Source: Gossypium raimondii
Lineage: Eukaryota > Streptophyta > Magnoliopsida > Malvales > Malvaceae
DNA length: 64,000 bases
Assembly: GCF_025698545.1 (NCBI RefSeq)
Contig: NC_068577.1
Location: 45,959,250-46,023,249, forward strand
Reading direction: 5' to 3'
Part shown: in pieces, positions 10,576-23,211 of the stretch
Numbering within the stretch: the first letter of the stretch is position 1
How the letters are laid out: each line of letters opens with the position of its first letter
Position numbers and translations under genes: made by a program
Notes under the pieces: model-generated
Seen by the model: only the letters and a program-made list of their open reading frames with translations
Told to the model about the DNA's origin: nothing
Database searches by the model: none

Positions 10576-11859
10576 TTCGTCCCCGAAAATCTTACCGGTG
10601 AATAGGTTTGGATAACATTCTTTCATTGTATCTTCTGACTCCCAAGTTGCTTCTTCAACTCCGTGTTTATACCAAAGTACTTTGACTAATGGAATTTTCT
10701 TATTTCGTAATTCTTTAACCTCACGAGCCAAAATGCTAATCGGTTCTTCTTCATATGACATATCAAAGTTAATTTTAATCTCGGTCAGACTAATCACATG
10801 TGAAGGATCAGATCTGTATCTACGAAGCATCGAAACATGGAATACATTGTGAATCTTTTCTAACTTAGATGGCAACAACAATTTATAAGCAACAGGCTCG
10901 ATACGCTTTATAATCTCATACTGTCCAATGAATCTCAGACTTAATTTGCCTTTGCGACCAAATCTGAGTATTTTCTTCCACGGTGAGACTTTCAAAAACA
11001 CTTTGTCCCCTATTTGAAATTCTATATCTTTTCTTTTCAAGTCCGCATAAGATTTCTGACGATCCGATGCTGATTTCAGACTATCCCAAATCACTTTCAC
11101 TTTCTGTTTAATCTCTTTAATCAAATCGACCCCATGTATCTTATTTTCACTAAGCTCGGTTCAATACAATGGTGTACGACATTTACGACCGTACAAAGCC
11201 TCGTAAGGTGCCATTTTGATACTAGATTGAAAGCTGTTATTATATGCAAATTCAATCAAAGGTAGGTATCGTTCCCACATACCTTCAAACTCGAGAATGC
11301 AACATCTCAACATATCCTCAAGTATTTGAATGATTCGCTCAGATTGACCATCTGTTTGCGGATGGAAAGCTATGCAAAAATGTAGTTTCGTACCTAAAGC
11401 ATCTTGTAGTTTCCTCCAAAATTACGATGTGAACCTCGGGTCTCTGTCCGAAACAATAGAAATAGGCACACGATGCAACCTCACAATTTGAGAAACATAC
11501 AATTCGGCAAGTTTATCGAGCGGGAAATATGTGCGGATTGGAATAAAGTGTGTCGATTTTGTCAACCTATCAATAATAACCCAGATTGCATCTTTCTTAC
11601 TTGGTGTCAACAGTAAACCGGATACAAAATCCATCGTGACTCGGTCCCATTTCCACTCGGGAATCATAATTGGCTGAAGTAATCCAGATGGTACTTGATG
11701 CTCGGCTTTAACTTGCTGACAAATTAAACATTTTGAAACAAAGTCAGAAATGTCTCGTTTCATACCATGCCACCAATAGTGCTGTTTCAGATCGTTATAC
11801 ATTTTCGTGCTACCTAGATGAATAGAAAATCGACTATTATGAGCTTCATTCAAAATCAT
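10567..11859 (-). pseudogene. Decayed integrase with C-terminal chromodomain-like tail (chromovirus-type Gypsy)
   Basis: Integrase remains span two open stretches, 11859-11422 and 11124-10567, with stops between them (for example TAG just after RDPRFTS). Visible parts are the HHCC zinc region (CLICQQVKAE), the catalytic-core aspartates (VTMDFVSGL and IVSDRDPRFTS) and the later glutamate (QILEDMLRCC). The C-terminal tail carries KVLWYKHGVEEATWES, a chromodomain-like motif of plant chromoviruses of the Tekay/Del type, which would direct integration to heterochromatin. The interrupting stops make this a dead copy. Confidence 0.85.
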
Positions 11860-12195
11860 CTGAATTAGCTTTGAATTTCTCGGAACACATAATCAGTTTC
11901 TGAATCTCAAACAATCCTCAGCATCAACTAGAAACTCTGAATCAACATTTGAGTCACACTGAGCTCTTTTTACAATTAAATCATCATCAGCTTTCTAAGC
12001 TTCACAAATCTATTGAACGAATAACGGTTTTGCTTTTAACTCAGCTATTATCACACCATGATCAGACGTAGCTATATGCGCTTTCATTGCACGCAAAGAA
12101 AACAGTGATTTTCAACTTAAGGCATCAGCAACAACATTAGCCTTTCTCGGATGATAGTCAATCACAAGCTCGTAATCTTTTAGCAATTCTAGCCA

Positions 12196-14047
12196 TCAGC
12201 GTTGTCTCAAATTCAGATCTTTCTGAGTCATCAAATACTTTAGACTTTTGTGATCGGCATAAACATGACATTTTTTCCAAACAGATAATGGCCACATATT
12301 TTCAACGCAAACACAATAGCGGCTAATTCCAGATCGTGCGTCAGATTGTTCTTTTCGTGTGGCTTTAACTGTCTCGAGGCATAGGCTACAACTTTGCCTT
12401 CCTGCATCAAACACAACCCAAACCATTTAAAGATGCATCACTATAGATAACAAACTCTTTACCCGATTCTGGCTGAACTAATACTGGAGCTTCGGTCTAT
12501 AAGGCTTTCAACTGGTCGAAACTTTTCGGGCACTTCTCTGAGCACTCGAACTTAAACTCTTTCTGCAATAGCTTCGTCATAGGGGTTGCAATTATAGAGA
12601 ATCCTTTCACAAACCGTCTATAGTAACCAGCGTGCCCTAGAAAGCTTCAAACTTCAGAGACATTTCTCGGAGGTTTCTAATCAAGTATAGCTAAAATTTT
12701 ACTCGGATCAACCCGAATACCCAATGTTGATACTATATGGCCCAGAAAACTAACTTCGCGTAACCAGAACTCACATTTAATAAACTTTGCATACGATTGT
12801 TTATCTCGCAAAGTTTGTAACACAAGTCTCAGATGTTCAGCATGCTCGACTTCATCACGAGAGTAGATCAAAATGTCATCTATGAACACTACCACAAACT
12901 GATCCAAATACTGTCTAAAGATCCGATTCATCAAATCCATGAAAATAACAGGTGCATTAGTAAGTCCAAAAGGCATAACCAGGAACTCATAATGTCCGTA
13001 CCTCGTTTGGAAAGCTTTCTTTAGTACATCAGAGTCTTTAACTCGCAACTAATAGTAACCCGATCTCAAATCTATCTTCGAAAAGACTGAAGCCCCTTTT
13101 AGCTGATCAAACAAGTCGTCAATACGTGGCGACGGATATTTATTCTTCATAGTCATAGTATAGAGCTGCCGATAATCAATGCACATTCTAATCGTTCCAT
13201 CTTTCTTTTTCACAAATAGAACTGGGGCACCCTAAGGAGAAAAACTTGGTCGTGCGAAACCTCTATCTGTCAACTCTTGTAACTGCGCTTTCAACTCTTT
13301 TAATTCTATAGGTGTCATCCTGTATGGAGCTATCAAAATTGAAGTTGTCCCCGACACTAATTCAATCCCAAACTCAACTTCTTGAATAGGTGGCAAACCC
13401 GGTAATTCTTCAGGGAACACATCTGGATACTCACATACAACAGGTACTGATTCAATCTTCTTTTCTGTCACTTTACTATCAAGAACATATGCAAGATAAG
13501 CTTCACAACCTTCTCTCACATACTTTTGAGCCAACATAGAGGATATCACTGCCGATAAACCATTCAGATCATTAGATTCAATCCGAATAATCTCGTCATT
13601 CTGGCATCTTAAATCAATAGTCTTCCTTTTGCAGTTCACCACAGCATTGTGTAAAGTCAACCAGTCCATACCCAAAATTATATCGAACTCATCAAATGGC
13701 AACAACATCAAATCAGCAGTAAAACACAAATCTCGAATCATCAACGGACAATTCTTACACACTTTGTCAACCAACACACACTGGCCCAGGGGGTTTGATA
13801 CTCTAATCACAAATTCAGTAGACTCAACAGGTAAAGTCTTACTGAATACTAAAGTTTCACACACATATGAATGAGTCGAACCAGGATCAATCAGTGCAAT
13901 AACATTAGTATCATAGAGAGTGAAAGTACCAGTAATAACGTCTGAGGATGAAGCCTCCTCACGTGCGCGAATGGCATAGACTCTGGCAGGTGCACAGGTC
14001 TCGGATCTAACGGCTGTATCTTTAGTTCCTCTTTGTCTGGCACTCAT
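12196..14047 (-). pseudogene. Decayed protease, reverse transcriptase and RNase H of the same Gypsy element
   Basis: The order on the minus strand is as expected for pol. The protease has ALIDPGSTHSYV (14047-13232 region). The reverse transcriptase begins PYRMTPIELKELKAQL and carries the catalytic FIDDILIYS motif (13048-12677 region). RNase H ends in [12 protein letters not shown] (12426-12196). The frame is broken by stops near 13230 and 13049 and by shifts between 12676 and 12427. The Ty3/Gypsy assignment follows from the gene order PR-RT-RH-INT and the FIDD box. Confidence 0.85.
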
Positions 14048-14973
14048 ATTACCCGTGTTTCTGGGTGGTCTACCTCTAGCTGCATGTTACCCGATCTCGT
14101 ATTCTGTACCGGATTTTGGCTCACTAACTCTGGGCACTCCCAAATAAATTGATCTTTCGATCCACATTTATAGCAAACTCGATTGTTGTACTTGCCCCAA
14201 CACTCACCAACATGTCTCCTACCACACTGTTGACACTTGGGTTTATTCGGTCGGGTATTACCAATACTAGCAACTGAGGTGGCTCTTGAACTCATTGGTG
14301 GTCGTTCTTGTATAGAAAGGCCGGCAGTAGCCTTAGATCGGCTACTAACATCTTTGAACTTCTTTGTTGCTGTTTGAAAATTTTTACTCGCTGATCTCTT
14401 GCGGAAATCACTAGCTTCAAACTCAGCTTTTCTTTTCTCTTTGTTGAGTTCTTCAGCCTTGCAAGCTCGCTTGACGAGTACTACGAACTCTTTTATTTTG
14501 AGTATGCCGACAAGCAATTTTATGTCTTCATTCAACCCTTCCTCGAATCTTTTACACATAGCAGTCTCGGTCACAACACACTCTCGGGCATATCGGCTAA
14601 GTCTCACAAACTCGCGCTCATAATCAGATACGGTCATACGACCCTGTTTTAGCTCGAGAAATTCTTTGCGTTTTTGAAAAATGAATCGCTGACTGATATA
14701 CTTTTTGCGAAATTCTGTCTGAAAGAAATCCTAAGTGACACGCTCTGTCGGAACAACCGAAACTAGAGTGTTCCACCAATTGTAAGCTGAATCATGTAAC
14801 AAAGATATAGCACATTTCAGGCACTCATAAGGTGTACAGGATAATTCATCGAAGACATGAATGGTATTATCGAGCCGAAATTCAGCTCGTTCAGCATCAT
14901 CACTAGCTGTGGCCCTAAATTCTTCAGCTCCGTATTTTCTTATTTTATCAACAGGAGGTTTATTCAATCTCAT
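14044..14973 (-). pseudogene. Gag of the minus-strand Gypsy element, with an internal stop and a degenerate zinc knuckle
   Basis: The first part (14973-14731) reads PPVDKIRKYGAEEF and YNWWNTLV, typical of the retrotransposon gag domain. A TAG replaces the tryptophan expected in TWDFFQTEF, after which the frame continues unbroken to 14044. A cysteine knuckle is seen as CYKCGSKDQFIWEC; the usual histidine of CX2CX4HX4C is glutamine here. The frame starts only a few bases inside the LTR-like sequence at 14976, so the leader, PBS and gag N terminus are missing. Confidence 0.8.
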
Positions 14974-14975
14974 AG

Positions 14976-16492
14976 GATCATGTAATATAAAGAATCATCT
15001 TATATATATATGATTCAAAATATAACACCACATACGCTTAATACTTACAAAGCTTAACCTTAAATACAACCATAATGGTAATTACTCAAGAACTCCAAGT
15101 ATTTACTCATCTTACTAATCATGATTTCTCAATAAGTCAAATATTCAATGCTAATAGTTATTCGAAAATATTTAATAAGTTTGCACATTTAGTGCTTAAT
15201 AATCAAACTCGCACACTTAGTGCTTTACCATTAAACCCGCACACTTAGTGCTTTACAATTAAACTCACACACTTAGTGCTAATCTCATTATTATAAATTT
15301 TTTTATACTCGCACACTTAGTGTCGAAAGTCAACAACTCAATACATCTTATTTCAATAATTTTATCACTACTTGTATATATATACCAGTCAATTCAGCAT
15401 AATTACATAGATACTAAGATGATTTAAAACGATACAAATATATATGCTTAATAACTTACCTCGGATGTCGTCGACTAATAGATCGGCTACTCAACTACTT
15501 TCGATTTCCCCCGATCTAAATCTGATTTCTTGGTTTCTTGATCTAAACATATTCAAATAAATCTCATTTAAACATATTTTCATTCAATTTAGTCTAAGAA
15601 CACATAAATGGGCAAATTACATTTTTACCCCTAATATTTCACATTTTCACAATTTAGCCCTTTTTGCTCAAAACACAAAATACACAAAATTTGTATACAC
15701 TTCTTAAGGGCCGAATATTCCTAGTGTCCATACAAGCCCACACATTTCATTCATTTCACATTTTAGTCCCTTAAAAATTTATTTTTACAATTTAACCCTA
15801 ATTACTCAAATTCATCAAAAATTCAAAGACAAAGCATGTTAATCTTTCACATATCTTTCATATTTCATCATCAACTATCACAAAGCTCAAGCATTCATTA
15901 ATGGCATTTCTCAAAATCATCAACAATTCACAAAATTAAGACATGGCTTTTGAAGTATTCAAAGCAACGATCTCAAAAACGTAAAAATTATCAAAAACCG
16001 AACAAAAACTAACCTTGAATTAAGCTTCAAATTGGTCGAATATTGCTTGGCTTATTTTCTTTTTCTTTTGCATGCATTCGGCTAAGAAAGATGATAATAA
16101 CCTTTATTTTTTTATGTTTTTATCTAACATATATTATAATGTAATTTTAATTTACAAATTTAACCTTATATAAATAAATATAACATCTATATATTTTAAG
16201 GTTAACATTGTCCTTAGCCTTCCACTAATATTAGCTATGGCATAATTTCAACATAAGTGCATCATATTATAAAGACAAGTTCAATTAGGCAGTCACACAT
16301 TTATCTATCAAATTTTCATTTTACGCGATTAAACCCATTTTTCAAATTAAGCACTCAAACAATAAAATTAATTTACGAAACTTTCACACATGTCAATTCA
16401 CACAGAATAAAAATATTAAATTTTATTTTTCAAATTCGGATGTGTGGTCCCGAAACCGCTGTTCCGATTAGGGTCAAAATTGGGCTGTTACA
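14976..16492 (-). mobile_element. 5' LTR of the minus-strand Gypsy element
   Basis: It begins TGTAACAGCCC on the minus strand at 16492 and matches the 3' LTR at 9529-10555 except for an extra block of about 490 bp (15105-15595). Its downstream end runs directly into gag, with no visible tRNA primer-binding site, so a deletion removed the LTR end, the PBS and the gag start. The 5 bp after 16492 (TGAAT) have no matching copy at the other end of the element. Confidence 0.8.
15180..15325. repeat. Tandem CGCACACTTAGTGCTTTA repeats in the 5' LTR
   Basis: Five or so copies of a 30-33-bp unit with the core CACACTTAGTGC. The core contains the near-palindrome CACTTAGTG. The partner LTR lacks this block. 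Confidence 0.75.
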
Positions 16493-17041
16493 TGAATATT
16501 CTTCTAGCATGGGTTTGCATTAAAAATGGTAAATTTGCATGTTTTAGGCTCAGGGACCAAACTGAATAAAATTAAAATGTTAAGGGCAATTTTGTAAAAA
16601 TGTCAAAAATACTAAATTTCATAAAATAAATTGTTTTACTGTCTGAATTAATAAATTGAATGAAATTATTAATTTAGATCAAGGTCAAGTAGAAAATCGA
16701 GGAGAATAAAAAATTACAAAAATGCCCCTGTACTTTGACATTTTTTCAATTTAGCCAGGTAAGTTCGTACGGTTAGAATTTAACATCAATATGAATTTTT
16801 GAGTAGATTAACATGGTACAACTTGTGTATTTATTTTTAATTGTTGATAATTAGTGGTAATTTGAGATATAATATTGAATTTGATTACTCGGATTAGATT
16901 GAACGCGGGATAGAGTACAGTCGTGATTTGGTGTGTTATGGGGGATTGGAGTGGAGATGATTATGGAGTGATTCATTTTCATATTACCCAAGTAAACCGA
17001 GGTTCAAAATTTGTTAGGAACTCTCGTGTTATACACTCTGT

Positions 17042-17200
17042 TTGGTGTGTTGGTTGGATTAGCTCATATGAGCATTGGAGTGTTGGTTGGATTAGCTCAT
17101 ATGAGCATTGGTGTGTTGGAGGGATTAGCTCATATGAGCATTGGTGTGTTGGAGGGATTGGCTCGTCTGAGCATTTGGTGTTTTTGGTTGGACTGGCAAT
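17042..17200. repeat. 33-bp minisatellite in LTR B
   Basis: Four full units and one partial unit of TTGGTGTGTTGG...GGATTAGCTCATATGAGCA. Each unit contains the short palindrome GCTCATATGAGC. Because 33 is a multiple of three, the array looks open in two frames, but it is LTR sequence and no protein is claimed. Confidence 0.9.
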
Positions 17201-18934
17201 GTACTCTTATCCGTAAGTCATTCTTTGTATGGAAAATCTTGGTAAGGTAATTTGTTTAATGAAATTGAAAGATTTGTTATTTATTGAATATTGACCTGAA
17301 CATAAATGAATTCATTAGTTGAGATTATGGATGACGCTTAGGTTTGTGCTAAACTTTTGGTTACATTATATCATGTTTAATATTAATGATATACATTGAA
17401 ATCGTAATTGGCCAAATAGAAATATGCTTATGTTCATAAAAAGGTGGTAAGATTCAAAAGTGGAATTTCTTATAAAATGGTTTATTATGTTATTGACCCC
17501 AAATGAGTTATATACATAAATGCACTAACTTCGTATTGATGATGGTGATTAGGCTTATGTCAAGCTTGAGATTATGATTGATGTATATGTTTATGTCTTG
17601 TATTATACAAATGAAACGGAAAGAAAAGGTAATGAAATGGTAAATTCATAATTAAAATGTGATATGATGAAAAAGGATTGATGAGTTGAATAATGTACTT
17701 ATATATGAGAAATTACGTATGTTATGGTTGAACTTACCTATGTTATGAATAAATATATTAATTAGTTAATTGATGTTGTTATTTAAGTTTATGCTTAATA
17801 AATTGAGTGGAAGGTACGTAAAATGAAGTTATTCGTAGTTTTATGAAAAGGTTAATGATGGTATAAATTTTTTATAAAATCCTATTATGTTAGGAATGAA
17901 AATATATATGATGTTGAAAGACTTACTCATTTATGAGTTGGTGGTTATGTAGTTGATAAATCTTGAGGCATTGGTATAGCTTTATATTTATCATATAAAT
18001 TTCATTATTGAATTGGAATATTATGTTTAAAGTTTGTACGAGCTTACTAAGCATTCATTGCATATGTAGTTGTTTATCCCTTACTTTATAAATTATCGGA
18101 GGCTCGATCGGTTTGGAAGCTCATCGAAGAACTATCACACTATCCAGCGATTATATCTGTAGATTTTGATGTCTTGGTTAAGGTTATAGTGGCATGTATA
18201 GGTGGACTTATGGTTGATGATTGGTTGAATGTTAGTTGACGAGTTTGGCATGTATATGACATTTTGGGTGATGTAGCCTTGGTACATTTGGTGCCTTATT
18301 GATATGTGTTAATTTGATAATGTGTTAAAACATGTTTGAATGGCCAAAGTGATATATAATGAATTGACCAAAAAATGGTCAAGATATGGTGTGCTTTGGA
18401 AAGGTTTTCAACTAGATATGGTATGAATCTAATATGGTGTGGTGATTATGTAGCAATTATGTTATGTTTTGGCATGGAAACAAGTTAATTGATAATTGGA
18501 TAAATATATAAATGTATAGGTTTGGTTGATGTTTTAGCCATTATGTTTTGGCTTGTAAATTTGGTATTTTAAATGATTGAAATGGTTGATATGTGGATAT
18601 ATGTATGTGGCCTTTTGATGGATGACTTTATAGTCTTTATGATGCTTAGATGATGTTAAATGTTAAATAGTAAATTAGGTACATATGAGTGTGGATTTGA
18701 TATGTGTACAAAATGGTAAGTTTTGGCTAAACTAAGCATTTAGTTATACATGTTTAATTGTTGTGATTGAGGTGCCTTTTAGGTATATTGGTTGTATGAA
18801 TATGTACCTCTTTCGACAGCTTGTTGTTGTATGGTTTGGTGTACTTTGGGATGCTTGATTACATATGGTAAATTGGTTATAGGTGTGTGCATGAATGGGT
18901 GAGAAAAATGGCTCGAAAATGGCCTATTTTTCGT

Positions 18935-19185
18935 CCACACGGTCAAAGACATGAGCGTGTGTCTCAGCCGTGTGTCCCCTATAGGCTTTTAAAGGTTGCA
19001 TTTCGAGAGTTACACGACCTGGCACACAGGTGTGTGGCTTGTCCGTGTGACCCAAGTTAGAGAGTTACATGGGCAAGGACATGGGCTGGGACACAGCCGT
19101 GCGTCCCTATTTCAAATGTCCACACAGCCTAAGGCACGGGCGTGTCTCTCAGCCGTGTGGATCACATAGCCGTGTGACCCCTGCA
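18935..19185. repeat. CACACGG/CCGTGTG hairpin-rich array in LTR B
   Basis: Irregular repeats of CACACGGCC...ACACGGGCGTGTGTCTC and AGCCGTGTG. Direct and inverted copies alternate, giving potential stem-loops such as CACACGG-N-CCGTGTG. A second array of the same kind lies in LTR C. Confidence 0.8.
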
Positions 19186-19429
19186 GTTTTGAAAATTTTC
19201 ACCTTTTCCTGAAAAATTCTATATGATTATGATTTAGTCCCGAATTGTTTCTAATGTGTTTTTAGGGCCTCGAGGGCTTGTAAAAGGGACAATATGTATG
19301 TCATTATTTGGTTTTGCATTGATTGATGTTGTGAAGTAAATCTTTTAAATTTTGATAGTTTTAAAATGTAAAATCTAGTAATGCTCCAAAACCCTATTTT
19401 AGCGACGGATACGGGTTAAGGGTGTTACA

Positions 19430-20234
19430 GAGGTCCTACATTTGTTGCGGATACTCCACAACTCGTGTGAGCAAGTCCATTTCACAGCTCATGTGAGCAA
19501 TGATGTAAATGAAAGGAATGGTAAATATTCAAATGACTTACGTCATGAATATATGAAAAGGAATGAAACGGTAATGTTTAATTAAATTATGTTTATGTTC
19601 ATGAAATTGATTATTTCAAATGGTGTTGTTCATGTATATGACTTACCTTATGTTATTTCAAGTGATTTATGAGTTGATGCTCTAACATGTGTTGTGGATG
19701 ATGCTTAGGCTTGTGTCAAGCTTATGATTGGATTATATCATGCTTAATCTTAATGAAATACATTGAAATGGTAATTGTTCAAATGGTAATATGCTTATGT
19801 TCATGAAAAGGTGGTATAAATCAAAATATGTAATTTCTTATGAAATGGTTTATCATGTAGTTGATTCCAAAAGAATTATGTTTAAATGCACTAGCTTGTG
19901 GTTATGATTGATGTTTATGCTTATGTCTTGTGTGTTATGCAAATGAAATGGGTAATAAAAGGTAATGAAATGGTAAGTTCATAGTTTAGATGTAATATGA
20001 TGAAATAAAAGGATTGATTAGTTAAATAACTTACTTATATGGAAGGAATTTACTTATGTTATGAATAAACACACTAATTCGTAAATTGATAATGTAATTA
20101 AGCTTTTGCTAAGTAAATGAAATGGTAAGTAAGTAAATGGAATGGTTCATTGTTTTAAGAAAAGGTTGATGATTATGTAATACAACTTATAAGACCTTAT
20201 TATGTTATGAATGGAAAGTATTTGGGATGTTAAT
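19430..20234 (+). mobile_element. LTR A, second segment
   Basis: LTR-like sequence that starts in the middle of the GCTCATGTGAGC-type repeat zone of this family and continues until the insertion of solo LTR C. It is homologous to parts of 17200-17950 in LTR B. No coding sequence is seen. Confidence 0.55.
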
Positions 20235-21439
20235 TGTAACAGTCCGTTTTCAGTGAAATCGAAATAGTGGTTTTAGGACCACAAATTTGAGTCCGGAAGG
20301 AAATTATTTTAATATTATTTCATGGTCTACATTATGATTGAAATATCGTATGAAAATTTTGTAAAAAAATTTTATAGATTACATGTCTAATTAGATGGAA
20401 AGGACCAAATTGCATAAAATGCAAAAGTTGAGTTCTAGTAGCTATAGGTATCAAATAGCTATGGAATTCAAAATTATAGGTCATTATATGGCAAATAGAC
20501 CATTAAGAGGAGTTAGTAGAGAAGTATGATGATTCATCAATGGAAAATTAAATAAAGAAAATGACTAAATTGGAAAGATGAAATAATAAAAGATGATATT
20601 TTAATTAAATAAGAAATATCATCATTTTATATCATCTTTCCAAAATTAAAGACATGGAAACCCTAGTTATGGATGGTGAGTTCAAGCAAGCTATTTTGGC
20701 ATAATTAGGTATGAATTCTTGTCCCGTTTTTAGTAATTTTATATTTTCGAGATCGTAACCTATCTCGGGGATTAATTTATAAAGTTATCAAAGTACTAGG
20801 GTTTTGAAAAGGATGAGTATGCATGAATTATGAAGCTTTATGGTAGAAAATGAAAGGTTATTGATAGATAAACAACTTTTGTAAAGTAAATTTTGATGAA
20901 ATTATGATTTAGGGGCTAAATTGAAAAGATGTAAAGTTCATGGAAAAATTATAAATTTTGTGAAATACATGGGTTGCTATTGTGATATATGAAAATTGGC
21001 TAGGCTTGGAATCAGAATTAAATTGCATGAATTTTATTTTCCGAGCCTTGGGACGAAATTAGAATTAATTAAAAGTATAGGGGCAAAATGGTAATTTTGC
21101 CTAAGATGTGAAATGGATGGAATTGAGTATGAATTGTATTAAATTAATGATAAATTCATTCATATAGATCCAGATAGACCAAAATACGGAGTTAGATCGA
21201 GGAAAAGAAAAAGTGTCGGATTAGTAGATTACAAATCCACGAACACTTGTCGAGGTAAGTTCATGTAACTAAATTGTATATTTATATGTTTGGAATTGAA
21301 TGTTGTGTATGTGAATTCTGTAATTGACATGTATGAAAATTAAATCAGTCACATATTCGACAATGTCCGACAAAGTATTAAGTCCCGTTTGAATAAATAA
21401 AATTCGATGGATACAGGGTTCCCATATTAGTTGTGGTCT

Positions 21440-21835
21440 TGCATGTGTTACGGACACACCACAGCTCGAAAGAGCGTCCTGTTATTTTCTTTCATGAGCT
21501 TATCGATATATGGTTCTTGCGAGCTTCCCATTAATAGCTCTTCAGAGCATCCTGATTTGGTTGTGATCCTATATGTATTGTGGACACACCGCAGCTCTTA
21601 TGAGCGTCCCGATATATGGCTCTTCGTGAGCTTCCCGATTAAAGGCTCTTTGTGAGCTTCTCGTTAATGACTCTCTAGAGCTTCCTGATATTGGCTCGCT
21701 CGAACCTTCCCGACATTGGTTTGTATGAGCTTCCCAATAATGGTCTCCGAAGCTTCCCGTTACATGGCTCATATAAGCTTCCCGTTATGTAGCTCGAAAG
21801 AGCTTCCCGTTTATGTGCTAATATGAGCATTCCAG
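21440..21835. repeat. GAGCTTCCCG short-unit array in LTR C
   Basis: About thirteen units of 25-35 bp, each a GGCTC...GAGCTTCCCGTTA pattern in which GCTC and GAGC can pair. The wording drifts between units. It matches in kind the GCTCATATGAGC array of LTR B. Confidence 0.8.
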
Positions 21836-22724
21836 AATTTGAATTGAAAGATTACAGATTTGTACACTTTGTGTGTACTACCCAGGTATCCATCGATATT
21901 TTAAATGATTCAACGAGCAAAATCCTGATATGAGAAAATTAATGAATTCAAAGTGAATCGTTACCCGCATATACCTAAAATGCATGGAAAGGATTTATGA
22001 ACACAAGAAGTGGAAAGTTATGAACATGGAAACTTGATATTGTTTAGCTCATACATGTTCCTTAACATTTATATGAAATACATGTTTAACATGATTGATG
22101 AGGATATGTGCTAAGGCTTTGGCTATCTTGTTTGAGTATGCCTTGTATGCTTACCTTAAATGTAAATGAATGGTAAGTTAATTTCCCGTTATACGAACTT
22201 ACTAAGCTTTAAAAGCTTACTCTATTCTATTTTTCCTGTTTTATAGTACTCGGAAGCTCGTAAAGGTTGGAAGCTGGTCAGAGCAATATCATACTATCCT
22301 TTAGCTCATTTCGGTATAATTAGTAAATTACTTTTGGTTATAATGGCATGTATAGGGTAATTTGATCCATGTTGAATTAAAAGTATTTTTGTTGTAATTA
22401 ACCATTGGAATGACTTGTGTTGGGCATATTTTGATGTAATTATATGTCTTTATCATGCTTGATATGTGTTTGAAATGGTTGAATGATGGAAGTTATATAG
22501 GCATAATAATGAATGGTTTGAGATAGCAAAATTGGTAAAATATACATATATGTGTATGGTTATTTTGGCAAGTTTGGATACTTGAACATATGTGATGTAT
22601 AAAGTTTGATTTTGGCTTGAATTGAGGGTCTTGTTATGGCTTGTAAGTGTGCAAATTGATATGTTTAGGTGAAACCAAAAAAAGGGTGAGAAATGTGGCC
22701 TTAGAAATGGTCTATTTTCATCCA

Positions 22725-23005
22725 CAAGGGCAGAGACACGGGCATGTGTCTCAGCCGTGTGTGACACACAGCCTATCACATGGGCGTGTGATTTGGCCGT
22801 GTGTCCCCTACATCTTAAAAATTGAGAAAGAAAATGCTCAAAATTGTCCACACGGCCTAGCACACGGGCGTGTGGCTTGGCCGTGTGACTCCTGCACCTA
22901 ATTAATGCAAGTCATTATGCTCACACGGCCTAGCACACGGGCATGTCTCTTGACCGTGTGAGACACACGGCCTGGCCACACAAGCGTGTGTCCCCTACAC
23001 CTAGG
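22725..23005. repeat. CACACGG/CCGTGTG hairpin-rich array in LTR C
   Basis: Alternating CACACGGCCTAGCACACGGG and CGTGTGGCTTGGCCGTGTG words, about five rounds. It is more regular than the array at 18935-19185 and is predicted to fold into strong stem-loops on either strand. Confidence 0.8.
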
Positions 23006-23211
23006 AAAAATTTTGAAGTTTTGCGAAAAATTCTCTGAGTGTTCGAATTAGTTTGAGCCTTGAAGGCTCACATAAAGGACAATATAATTGATTATGATTG
23101 ATTGATTTCTAATATGAATGAGAAATGATATGAAATGTTTTCACTTGATCTATAAACTTCGGTAATACTTCGAATCCTATTCCGGTGAGGATATGGGTTA
23201 GAGGTGTTACA

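Larger units (their letters stand above)
16493..19429 (+). mobile_element. LTR B, right segment
   Basis: It resumes with sequence matching LTR A from about 844 onward and ends GGATACGGGTTAAGGGTGTTACA at 19429, the same ending as LTRs A and D. Together with 1385-1735 it makes about 3.3 kb, comparable with C (2977 bp) and D (2820 bp). No internal gag-pol of its own orientation is found, so it is a solo LTR or a remnant. It contains a 33-bp minisatellite and a CACACGG array. Confidence 0.65.
20235..23211 (+). mobile_element. Solo LTR C
   Basis: It begins TGTAACAGTCCG and ends GTTAGAGGTGTTACA, the TG..CA termini of this Gypsy-type LTR family. The flanks are TTAAT (20230-20234) and TTGAT (23212-23216), a 5-bp target duplication with one change. 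There is no second LTR or internal region, so unequal recombination probably removed the body. The host sequence reads through across it when compared with 17900-17990. Confidence 0.85.

Noticed and set aside
13629..13874. Plus-strand open frames opposite gag-pol
   Set aside because: They are shadows of the minus-strand retrotransposon coding sequence.
15180..15325. CRISPR-like regular repeats
   Set aside because: Units are directly adjacent and degenerate, and the sequence is a plant nuclear LTR, so there is no repeat-spacer structure.
16923..17250. Two overlapping plus-strand open frames over the 33-bp repeats, suggesting a repetitive protein
   Set aside because: The array unit is a multiple of three, so openness is automatic. 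The sequence is LTR DNA with homologues elsewhere in the window that are not open.
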